DNA of 64,000 nt from Trematomus loennbergii (lineage: Eukaryota > Chordata > Actinopteri > Perciformes > Nototheniidae): assembly GCA_012861695.1 (NCBI GenBank), contig JAAOOA010000132.1, positions 101,001-165,000 of the forward strand. The letters run 5' to 3'. The notes under the pieces are model-generated. The model was not told the DNA's origin. It saw only the letters and a program-made list of their open reading frames with translations, and searched no databases. Within the stretch, counting starts at the first letter, position 1. Each line of letters starts with the position of its first letter. A program made the translations under genes and the position numbers. Of the stretch, positions 41,854 to 64,000 are shown piece after piece.

Positions 41854-43200
41854 AACAATCATTTTTTGAAACTAATTTGAATAATAGTTGTATTTAATTT
41901 AAATTATACTTTTACACATTAAGCTGTATATTCAATAATCATTAGGAAGACATTCCGTGTTGATGGTATCGATATAAATACTAGATGCGCCTGAAGTCAC
42001 CACTTTAGCGGTTTTAAACTATGGTTTACACTAAAGTGATGCAACAGCGCCACCCAGTGGTTAGGTTCAATGATTTAACAAAATGGATAATGCTATAAAA
42101 ATACTAAACTAAAGAAATACTGCAGGTTTTGTATACTTTTACACATGTATTGTCATCATTTAGGAGCCTGTAAAGTATGATATATCTGGTGTTTCATTAA
42201 TTTCATTTTTATGTACTGTTTCATTTCATTTTTATTTGTCCCGTTCATGGTACGCAAAACCAAATGTACAATAATTGCCAACAAAACATGTCTCTACAAA
42301 CACACCATTGAGCGAAAAGTAGCAGGGAGAAGAATAAAATCTTATATGACCTGCCCCTTTCTAAAAAATAAATAAATAAATACAAATAGATGGTCTGCCC
42401 TTCCTAATAAAAATTGTTCACAGCCAAACATAACAGTATCTTAGGATACCAAGAGAAACACAAAAAATACTTATTTTTACAGATACAGAAACTGTATATG
42501 AACTTAAGAAGTTAGAGTACAAATGTGAACATGTATACAAACAACTTAATGGAAGATAAAATACACTTTAATAATCCCAACATTTGAATTTATTTCGTTG
42601 CGGCAGCATGTCAAACAAAGTGTTGCACATAATTAGAAATAAAAAAGAGTGGAAAATAAACAATCATTCAATATAAACATCCCAGCATAGAAGATAAAAC
42701 AGAACTAAAGAGTAGAAAATATAACATTGACCATGAAGATACAAATATATTGATTATCTGACAATTAAAACACTGTTGACGGGCTAAATTACATTAAATT
42801 AAGTCAAATGTACAGTGAAGAACTGTATAATCAATAAAGATAATTAAAATAGAATATAAATAATAATAAAGTGCAACAAAAAGACTAAATCAAAATGTTT
42901 GCATAAAGTAAAAGTTGTATTACAAAATAATTAAATTGACAACAGATATATACATCTTGTTTATCCTAGGTATTTTCAGCCAGTAGGGGGCAGTGATGAA
43001 CCATGAATCAGAAACAGCGCAGTAACTCTGAATTTAAAGACAACTGTAGCATCAGCATCAGAGTTAGAGGAGACCTTAGACAGTTTATTATATAGATTCA
43101 TAGAGGTAACACTTTCATGATCAATCATTTAAAACATATCATATATATTATTCTGAAATGGACCAATCTGCACAATGACTACTTTTACTGTCGCTACTTT
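41854..43200. other. intergenic, AT-rich
   Basis: Between the tRNA gene and a TACTT-type repeat. No ORF with recognisable motif and no array. Confidence 0.5.
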
Positions 43201-43204
43201 CACT

Positions 43205-43470
43205 ATATTTTGATGATAATACTTTCTACTTTTACTTGAGGAACATTTTGAATGCAGGACTTTTACTGTAACAGAGTATTCCTACACTCTGGTACTTCTA
43301 CTTTTACTCAGTACAAGATCTGAGTACTTCTACTTTTACTCAAGTACAAGATCTGAGTACTTCTACTTTTACTCAAGTACAAGATCTGAGTACTTCTACT
43401 TTTACTCAAGTACAAGATCTGAGTACTTCTACTTTTACTACAAGATCTGAGTACTTCTCCCACCTCTGAC
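43205..43470 (+). repeat. 'TACTT' family copy with 33-bp array, about 5 units
   Basis: CTTCTACTTTTACTCAAGTA then CAAGATCTGAGTA repeated; the ends resemble the 12522-13655 element. Confidence 0.8.
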
Positions 43471-43711
43471 CAGAACTGTCGTTGCACTTATTTATTTAAT
43501 TGTTATTTTTGTTTATTACCCTTTAGTGTTTTGATTGATTGATTGAAAAGTTTATTAACAGCTTGTATATTGGGTACAGTACAGTACAGCTCAAAACATA
43601 CAATTGTTAAGGGGATGCAGACCAGAGAAAGACTTTCGTCTTGTTTACATCAGGGTCCCCCATTTCCAATTCATCATATCATTTAAGACATATAAGACAT
43701 ATTTGACATAC

Positions 43712-43876
43712 AGATGGCTTATTTACAATTTTCATTTTAGATTTCGTTCTAATACATCCTAACCGGACATTTAAGACATACCAAGTCTACAGATATACAG
43801 TTAGTAACAGAGTCTAAATGCGAGTATATACATAGATGGGGGGAAGCTGTCCATTGTACGACAGGTTGAGATTTGT
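43712..43876 (+). repeat. 165-bp direct repeat, copy 1
   Basis: From AGATGGCTTATTTACAATTT to GACAGGTTGAGATTTGT. It matches 44681-44849 with about one substitution plus homopolymer length differences. Confidence 0.93.
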
Positions 43877-44503
43877 ACCATTACCGAGGCCAGTTTTGCA
43901 ATGCTCTCCCCTAAGGTGCTCTTTAAGAGAGGTTTTGAAGGTAAGTATAGTTTTACTTCCTTTACAGTTGTGGGAAGAGCGTTCCACCTTGATGTGTAAT
44001 CGCATGTCTTCTGTTGAGAGCCTCCGTGTCGCATGTCTCAAAAGACTGCAATACTTTTATATGTATTTAACAATTCCTTTTGAATCGTGTCAGTAACAGA
44101 GCAGATGAGTGGAGTCAGTGGAGCGGACTGAAACACACTCAGATCAGCTGGAGGCGGGACGGGAGTCAATGGTCTCAGCGTCAGAATGTGGAGCAGACGG
44201 AGCAGCAGACCGAGGGTAACATGAAGATCTGAGTGAACCCCTTCAGGCTCTGAGAGAGACTCCCTCCTCTTCATCATCACTCATCTTCATCATCCTCTGC
44301 ACCTCGACACACATGAGGATACGTTTCATATCCTGATGTACTGTACTGTATATTCTTCAAGTTTGTATCTTCTTGGTCGAATGCACTTATTGTAAGTCGC
44401 TTTGGATAAAAGCGTCAGCTAAATGCATGTAATGTAATGTGACATGTGGCCTCATGTGTGGTAGTTACTCAGTGTCTGACTCATGTCTGGTTAGACCCCC
44501 CCC

Positions 44504-44538
<35 letters not shown>

Positions 44539-44680
44539 CAGATATGCTATAAGACCCCTTGCTGTGAAATACAAATGATGTGCAGTATATTATATATATA
44601 TGCCGTTAATAGCTGTGCAATTTATACCTGGATGCTATTTCTCAAAACTGTAACAGATGTGTATTTTGTAAATTGTGTAA

Positions 44681-44849
44681 AGATGGCTTATTTACAATTT
44701 TCATTTTAGATTTCGTTCTAATACATCCTAACCGGACATTTAAGACATACCAAGTCTACAGATATACAGTTAGTAACAAAGTCTAAAATGCGAGTATATA
44801 CATAGATGGGGGGGGGAAGCTGTCCATTGTACGACAGGTTGAGATTTGT
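44681..44849 (+). repeat. 165-bp direct repeat, copy 2
   Basis: Near-identical to 43712-43876. The segment between contains a SINE/L2-like tail (about 44385-44440, GTAAGTCGCTTTGGATAAAA) and a short CA run. Confidence 0.93.
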
Positions 44850-44909
44850 GTAATTTTCTTATTTTTTTTAATCTTAATATATTTGTATGCATGCTTCTTA
44901 GTTAACATT

Positions 44910-45060
44910 AAGATAGATAGATAGATAGATAACTAGATAGATACTTTATTGATCCCAATTTGGGAAATGTGTGCGTTGCACCAGCATTAAAAAAACAACG
45001 CAATAAGAAACTAGAAATAAACAGTCCAAAATATTCTGAAATAGAAATAAAATAGCATTA
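44910..45060 (-). mobile_element. Rex3/RTE-like LINE 3' end
   Basis: (GATA)n followed by GATACTTTATTGATCCC, the common teleost retroposon end, in minus orientation. Confidence 0.6.
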
Positions 45061-45419
45061 AAAAGTAAAAATAAATAAATATATATACATGAGGAAGTGT
45101 AAATGTCCAGTAACAAATACATATATATATATATATCTATATATATATCTATCCTGCACAAATATAATGCAGGATATAAGCTGTCTTTGGCTCTTTTATG
45201 CTGTTAAATGTAAATGTCCGCTCTGTGGGAAGAATAAAGCTATGCTGACTCTGACTCACTGCTGGATTCATTTTTTAATATATTTATGCAACACCAATCT
45301 ACTGCTGATGATATTTAGATGATGGGATGTAAACACACACAAGCAACATCATTACACCGTGTCTGGATGGGGAACATCATCGAAGGCTAAGAGGTCAAAA
45401 AGGACTTTGAAATGAATGT

Positions 45420-45720
45420 TTAAACTGTTATTAAAGGGACCCTATGATTTCCCCTCTCCTGTAGTGTGTTCTGTTGGTTTTAGTGCATGTAAATGGTCTG
45501 CAAAGGCTACAATTCATACATAAACATACAGTCAAGACTCGGGGGCGGAAAAAGGTATTCAGATCAGATAACACTAATTTGAAAAGAAAATAATCAAGTA
45601 GAGTTCGTCAACATGTGCCTTTAAAGAGTCCCTATTCTGCTTTATGTAGGTTTTAGTGCATGTCAATGGTCTACAAAAGCTAAAATACCTGTGTTCCGTC
45701 CAGAGGGAGTTTCTCTGCCA
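45420..45720. mobile_element. TTTAAAGG-type element fragments
   Basis: Two starts, TTAAAGGGACCCTATGATTT and TTTAAAGAGTCCCTATTCTG, each followed by GGTTTTAGTGCATGT(A/C)AATGG. They resemble TTAA-target elements; boundaries unclear. Confidence 0.45.
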
Positions 45721-45924
45721 CTTAAAACGTTAAAATCTCTTCAGCTTGTGTTAACCACAGACCTTATTGTAGGCTCACAACCAAAAACACATTCAGAAAA
45801 CCATTGACTTCCAGCCATAATTAAAATCACTGGTTAAAAGACAAAAAAAAATAGTAGAGAAGTTCAAACGAAGTCTCAAGAGTCCAGGGAATTCGAAGCA
45901 GAGACGACACAAAACAAAATCTCA

Positions 45925-58020
<12,096 letters not shown>

Positions 58021-58517
58021 TCAACAGAATAGTGTCCTTCTAAAAATAAAATGAATTTCTTAAAAACTTGTGAGTTTTAATATTATTTACGGGGGCTTCA
58101 AACGAGCCCGGTGGGTTTTCTGTCTCTTCATCATCTGTTATCTGTTTGTGAACTTTTAAAAACTAAAATGTATTTATTTCATGTTTACTAAATGCCTTTA
58201 CAGTCTCTAGGATATGTCAATGATTAGCAACGACATGATTTTATTACAGCTTAAGTTATCGATAAATAAAATTAAAAAAACAGAAATGTCCCGAATGAGG
58301 CACAAGAGTTAACTCTGTGTGTCTGTACAGTTGTAGTTAATGATTTAGCATATATCTATTTACATGTTTATAGACTTCGTGCACTACTTTGTATTTATTA
58401 TACATGTTGCATCGTTGGAGGAATTTGAATATTATATTAGCATGATCCTATATTTAGAGTCTGATTCCACTTGAGGGTGTGTGCAGTGAAAGCAGCGTGG
58501 CCAGGAGGTTATGGATG

Positions 58518-58720
<203 letters not shown>

Positions 58721-59039
58721 AGATGAAATATGAGGACAGACATCAAAGCTTCATTCAGAAACCTTAATGGGAGTTTTGAATATTAATTAAAATGACCTTC
58801 AGTTTGCCCACAGTTCACACCAGGAAGTGATAATAAAGTTACACCAGCATCGGCCGGTTCCTATGGAGCTGGACTTTCATCCGTACTTCAGGAAATAGAT
58901 TACTCATTATCTCATAATCGCGACGAAGCCAGAACAAAAAACTAATTTGATGTCCCTAAATTCAAATGAGCACCAGGGAGCATCTGTGTTTCAACGTATA
59001 CGAATGTAGAAGCAGAATGACATTTAATACGTTTTTTAA

Positions 59040-60415
59040 AAGGTCCACTATTATACTGTCTTTCATCAATATATCACAGGTCTCAGATATATCCAGAGCC
59101 TGTCTCTGATTGGCTGAAACACCAAACAGATCATTGCAGCATTACCCATAATCCCTCTGTTTCAGCCCTGTTTCCAAAGTGCTGATTCTCTGTCTGTCAC
59201 TTTAGATGAAAATAAGGAGCCCCTCCCACGCCCCTCTGAGAGAGATTTGGTTACAAAGAACTCAATGGTGCTCTAGGAGGAGATTCAGGTGATAAGGGGG
59301 GGGGGGGGGGGGGTTACCTTGGTTGGTGATTGGCTAATGGTTACACAAGACAAAACATCGTTATGACATCATAAAGTGGCCAAAATCTGATCAGCTCATT
59401 TTCAGACAGGTTTTTATAAAAATGGATCAAAAAGAGAGAGAATCTTTGTTCCTGAAACTTTCAGAGTCTCTTTCCACAGAGGGGACACATGTTGATGAGA
59501 AGAGACATGAAGAAGAGGGGACACATGTTGATGTAGAAGAGACATGAAGAAGAGGGGACACATGCTGATGTAGAAGAGACATGAAGAAGAGGGGACACAT
59601 GTGATGTAGAAGAGACATGAAGAAGAGGGGACACATGTTGATGAGAGAGACATGAAGAAGAGGGGACACATGTTGATGAGAAGAGACATGAAGAAGAGGG
59701 GACACATGTTGATGTAGAAGAGACATGAAGAAGAGGGGACACATGTTGATGTAGAAGAGACATGAAGAAGAGGGGACACATGCTGATGTAGAAGAGACAT
59801 GAAGAAGAGGGGACACATGTTGATGAGAAGAGACATGAAGAAGAGGGACACATGTTGATGAGAAGAGACATGAAGAAGAGGGGACACATGTTGATGTAGA
59901 AGAGACATGAAGAAGAGGGGACACATGTTGATGTAGAAGAGACATGAAGAAGAGGGGACACATGTTGATGTAGAAGAGACATGAAGAAGAGGGGACACAT
60001 GTTGATGAAGAAGAGACATGAGAAGAGGGGACACATGTTGATGAAGAAGAGACATGAAGAAGAGGGACACATGTTGATGTAGAAGAGACATGAAGAAGAG
60101 GGGACACATGTTGATGAAGAAGAGACATGAAGAAGAGGGGACACATGTTGATGTAGAAGAGACATGAAGAAGTGGGGACACATGTTGATGTAGAAGAGAC
60201 ATGAAGAAGAGGACACATGTTGATGAGAAGAGACATGAAGAAGAGGGGACACATGTTGATGTAGAAGAGACATGAAGAAGAGGGGACACATGTTGATGTA
60301 GAAGAGACATGAAGAAGAGGGGACACATGTTGATGTAGAAGAGACATGAAGAAGAGGGGACACATGTTGATGTAGAAGAGACATGAAGAAGAGGATTTTG
60401 CACAATAGGTGACCT
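59040..60415 (+). mobile_element. TTAA-flanked element with 37-bp array (copy B)
   Basis: TTAA at 59036-59039 and 60416-60419. Termini AAGGTCCACTATTATAC and GCACAATAGGTGACCT form an imperfect inverted repeat. Unique left part to 59475, then the array. Confidence 0.8.
59478..60395 (+). repeat. 37-bp minisatellite, about 25 copies
   Basis: Same unit as 48680-50648, direct orientation, with the same classes of one-base variants. Confidence 0.97.
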
Positions 60416-60419
60416 TTAA

Positions 60420-61560
60420 GGCAGACAGTGGTATATCACTTCTTAGTGGTATATGTTGTCTGTTGCATTCATGCTGCAAATATGGAAACGTTGAGAGAAA
60501 TCCCTGACGGAGGGAGTAAGTGATGGAGATGGAGAGAGAGGGGGGGGGGGGGGGATGGACCCAGTAAAAGCTCTTTACTGCTGTAAATTATTCAAAAGAA
60601 CAGTCATCCAAAAAGATGAAATGTCGGTTCCTTTACACGCAGGTGAAAATCCATAATGAAGTGATTCACTTTGCATGAACACGGTCTCTTTCCTTGTTTG
60701 ATAAAAGTGATATCGGAGCAATTAGTGACGCCAAGGAAGCAGCAGAGGACATTTACAGATCGGCCGTTATAACCTGAGGAAAAATGGTTTCAGAAATCAG
60801 GGTGGATTGTAATTTAAACGGCTGTCTAACCGTCCGAAGTTACACAATGCTATGGAGACAGTGTGAATATCCTTTGCTTCCAAAAACAATCAATGATAAA
60901 AACGTTGTCAATGAACATAACGGAATCAGCATTAAATATGGGATTTAGGAATAGGAATATATTACAATACAATAAAAATAACACCATAAAACGCATGCAT
61001 TGGTAACACACCATTATAAAGTGTCATTTTAAGTGTTTAAACAGTATAAAATGTTGTTTGATTATGTATACTTACACACATTAACTCATCCTTATTATAG
61101 AAAAAAATTATTTGGAGGGCAGCTATGATTGTACTTTTTAAAACGCTTCTGCACAGAGTCTAGATATTTCTTTATAAACTCTAGTTGAAATTGACAAAAC
61201 GATCCAGGATTTCCGATGCCACCCTAATCGTTAAGAGCCTCTCCCACAATTATTGAAAGCATCCATGCTTCATGCTGCTCCACCACTCTAATCCTCAGAC
61301 TATTAGCCACAAAAACACAATTACTGTGCAGCAGGGATCTGTTTACAAACAGAAAACACCATACTGTATTTTGTACTCGCAGTGTGAGGGGCTTTCAGCT
61401 GTCACCACACTGACCACTTCATCACTGTGACCACAGCCTTTTTCTCTCAGTAAATCTATATATTCTACCCGGAAACAAGGTGATTAACTATTGCACAAAA
61501 ATCGAATCCCCACAGGATGTTGCATCAGAGTAGCATTTATTATTCCATAGCAGAAAGACA
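60420..61560. other. grb2 intron, mostly unique
   Basis: A poly-G run at about 60540-60554; otherwise AT-rich. Searched for an SH3 exon on the minus strand; none seen. Confidence 0.5.
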
Positions 61561-61569
61561 GGTCTGGAA

Positions 61570-62045
61570 TAGGGATGGGAACGATTAATCGAATATTCAA
61601 ATGATTCAGGTATTCGAATATGAGTTGTGAATATTTATATTGTAATTGTATTTATTTTTTGGGAGGGGTGCCTAAGTTGATTACATATGATCAAATGGAA
61701 TAATTCAATGTATACGACAGTGCCATAGCTAAGTGTGTTAGGTCTAAAGGTGTGTTTTGCTCCGCTTACCGGCCCCTCACAGCGGGCAGAGCTGCAGGTG
61801 CTGATCTCTCTCTCTCTCGTCCGGTTATACTTCACTCGCGTTTATGTCCAAATCCATCAGATCTAGCTAGTTCTAGCTAACGATATGGCTGCTGCCCCTC
61901 CCTACACGCAGATCACGCAGACTCAAACCTCATCTTATGCTCAAATTCCAGCTGAGAGGGTCTTCTCTACAGCTACATTTCGGTTAATCGTTTTTTTGGG
62001 GGTCGAATATTCGAATATACATTTGCTTCCAAATTCCCATCCCTA
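61570..62045 (+). mobile_element. hAT-like MITE (TAGGGATGGGAA ends), 8-bp target duplication
   Basis: Ends TAGGGATGGGAA and TTCCCATCCCTA, flanked by GTCTGGAA on both sides (61562-61569 and 62046-62053). The interior is rich in TATTCGAATA. A start of the same type lies at 17899. Confidence 0.88.
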
Positions 62046-62395
62046 GTCTGGAATAGATGTACGTTGGCGATTCACGTGTACCTATTTGCGGTTTCCATTA
62101 GGAAAGTGGTGAAAGTGATCTAACGCAGACGCAAACAGAAGATCGTCTGGTTGTTGCCGTTTAGTTGTTTTATTGAAGCGGTTGTACAATAACAGGTTTA
62201 GATTCTGCAGGTGAGTTGTTCAGTTTAGCTGTTAGCATGTGCTGCGTCTAGTAAGAACGGTATATTCTCGCCAAGGACCCTATTTATACACACTATTTCT
62301 GCAGCTAATCCCCGCGACCAGGTGATACAAATCATATTGCATGATAGATCTAAAAATCATAATATGCCAACAATCAACATAAATAGCTCCAACAA

Positions 62396-62880
62396 GAGAG
62401 GTGCAGGAATGATTCCTTAACTGTGACGTGAAGTCATGTGACCGTGCTGAAGTTCCTTTATAGCCCAACATTAGCCACCTTTAGCTTAGCGGTGGTGACG
62501 TGAAGTCATGTGACCGTGCTGTAGTTCCTTCATAGCCCAACATTAGCCACATTTAGCTTAGCGGTGGTGACGTGAAGTCATGTGACCGTGCTGTAGTTCC
62601 TTTATAGCCCAACATTAGCCGCCTTTAGCTTAGCGGTGGTGACGTGAAGTCATGTGACCGTGCTGTAGTTCCTTTATAGCCCAACATTAGCCGCCTTTAG
62701 CTTAGCAGTGGTGACGTGAAGTCATGTGACCGTGCTGTAGTTCCTTTATAGCCTAATGTTAGCTTTTCACTTCATGAAAATTGAAACAAATGGTCATAAA
62801 CGTTTGTTTGCCACAGTGATAATGTTTTGCAATTTCCTAAAATCCAATTGTAAAATTCCATTTGCTTTTGTGGAGGGAAC
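62396..62880 (+). mobile_element. 72-bp-array transposon, truncated copy
   Basis: The left end GAGAGGTGCAG, then five 72-bp units (62414-62757) and a diverged right part, GTGGAGGGAACCCTTGCGAT. No right terminal repeat was found. Confidence 0.65.
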
Positions 62881-63223
62881 CCTTGCGATGCGGATCGGCC
62901 TACAAAAAAGCACCAAATATATTAGTCATAGCCTGTTACTAGTTGCATGAAGCATGCATGGTCATCTTTTCTTCACGTCCCAGGATGTGGTAACACTTTC
63001 ACCCGGAGCCCATTAAGGCGAGCACCATGAGACAATGGACGGCCTCTTGCTCACTGCAGTCTGTGATTTGTGGTTCTTCTGGGATCCAGCCTTAGTGCTA
63101 ACTTGGCCCGCTGGATATTTCACAATAAGAGCCTCACAGAAATATGTGCAGGTATTGAAAGGTTTGAGCTTCCATTAGCAGACCACAATAATGCTTCTGC
63201 TTATTCTGTGGAAATGCACAAAA

Positions 63224-63990
63224 TAGAGTGGTGCAGAAATAAGTCCTAAAACCTGGAAATGAGTCAGCGCTTAGCACTTACAGGTTGTCTCGGAAGTCAA
63301 TGGCTTTCTGAACGTGTTATTCGATTTTAGCCGAAATAAGGTCTGTGGTTAACAAAGGGTCTAAATGAGACGACTAAACGTCATCACGTCCAACATTAGC
63401 CACCTTTAGCTTAGCGGTGGAGACGTGAAGTCATGTGACCGTGCTGTAGTTCCTTTATAGCCCAACATTAGCCACCTTTAGCTTAGCGGTGGTGACGTGA
63501 AGTCATGTTCCTTTATAGTCCAACGTTCCTTTATAGTCCAACATTAGCCACCTTTAGCTTAGCGGTAGTGACGTGAAGTCATGTGACCATGCTGTAGTTC
63601 CTTTATAGTCCAACATTAGCCGCCTTTAGCTTAGCGGTAGTGACGTGAAGTCATGTGACAGTTCTGTAGTTCCTTTATAGCCCAACATTAGCCGCCTTTA
63701 GCTTAGCGGTAGTGACGTGAAGTCATGTGACCGTGCTGGAGTTCTTTATAGCCCAACATTAGCCACCTTTAGCTTAGCGGTAGTGACGTGAAGTCATGTG
63801 ACCGTGCTGTAGTTCTTTTATAGCCCAACATTAGCCACCTTTAGCTTAGCGGTGGTGACGTGAAGTCTTGTGACCGTGCTGTAGTTCCTTTATAGCCTAA
63901 CGTTAGCTTTAACTTCAAAATCATAGAGTGCTGTTAACTTGTGGAGAATATCTTGCTGAAAAAAACATAAATCCTCACTGCACCACTCTA
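63224..63990 (+). mobile_element. 72-bp-array transposon, complete copy
   Basis: Ends GAGTGGTGCAG and CTGCACCACTC with TA on each side (63224-63225 and 63989-63990, included here). Internal array of about 7 irregular 72-bp units (63390-63908). Same architecture as 3853-5148. Confidence 0.82.
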
Positions 63991-64000
63991 AGGATGTTTT

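Noticed and set aside
59414..60479. Minus-strand reading frames of about 310-350 codons
   Set aside because: Same 37-bp array as at 48680; not a gene.

Overview
The window looks like nuclear DNA from a ray-finned (teleost) fish. It carries two vertebrate multi-exon genes on the minus strand with GT-AG introns, a type II nuclear tRNA gene, and a repeat landscape typical of teleosts: hAT-like elements with 8-bp target duplications, TTAA-type elements, tRNA-derived SINEs, L2-like and Rex3-like tails, and long minisatellites. It was read by eye; no database search was run.

Layout. Bases 1-40409 hold most of bptf, the largest subunit of the NURF chromatin-remodelling complex. It runs right to left as 22 coding exons, from the initiator Met (40409) through the DDT domain, the first PHD finger and the WHIM motif to a glutamine-rich exon that leaves the window at base 1. 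The C-terminal PHD fingers and bromodomain lie off the left edge. A YY1-type core promoter motif and a 4-codon uORF lie just upstream. Bases 40.7-45.9 kb are intergenic, with a tRNA-Ser(AGA) gene at 41772-41853. Bases 45.9-57.9 kb hold the 3' half of grb2: two SH2 exons, the C-terminal SH3 exon and a probable 3' UTR. The grb2 N-terminal SH3 exons were not found and should lie beyond 64000. The two genes are tandem, grb2 upstream. BPTF acts in the nucleus and GRB2 is a cytoplasmic receptor-tyrosine-kinase adaptor, so the neighbourhood looks positional rather than functional.

Repeats. Roughly a quarter of the window (about 16 kb by my addition) is tandem array, nearly all intronic. Many arrays sit inside identifiable transposons: a 72-bp unit inside a TA-flanked inverted-terminal-repeat element, a 37-bp unit inside TTAA elements seen at three stages of amplification, a second 37-bp unit inside one of two copies of a 'TACTT' element, and a 14-bp unit inside an element nested in another element. 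Seven hAT-like insertions have perfect 8-bp target duplications that I could pair, and one region is a four-level nest.

Sequence quality. About twenty reading-frame breaks occur in otherwise well-conserved bptf and grb2 exons. All but one are explained by a single missing base, most next to short homopolymers, with splice sites intact. I read this as uncorrected long-read consensus error rather than gene decay. Coding predictions from this sequence will be broken unless this is allowed for.
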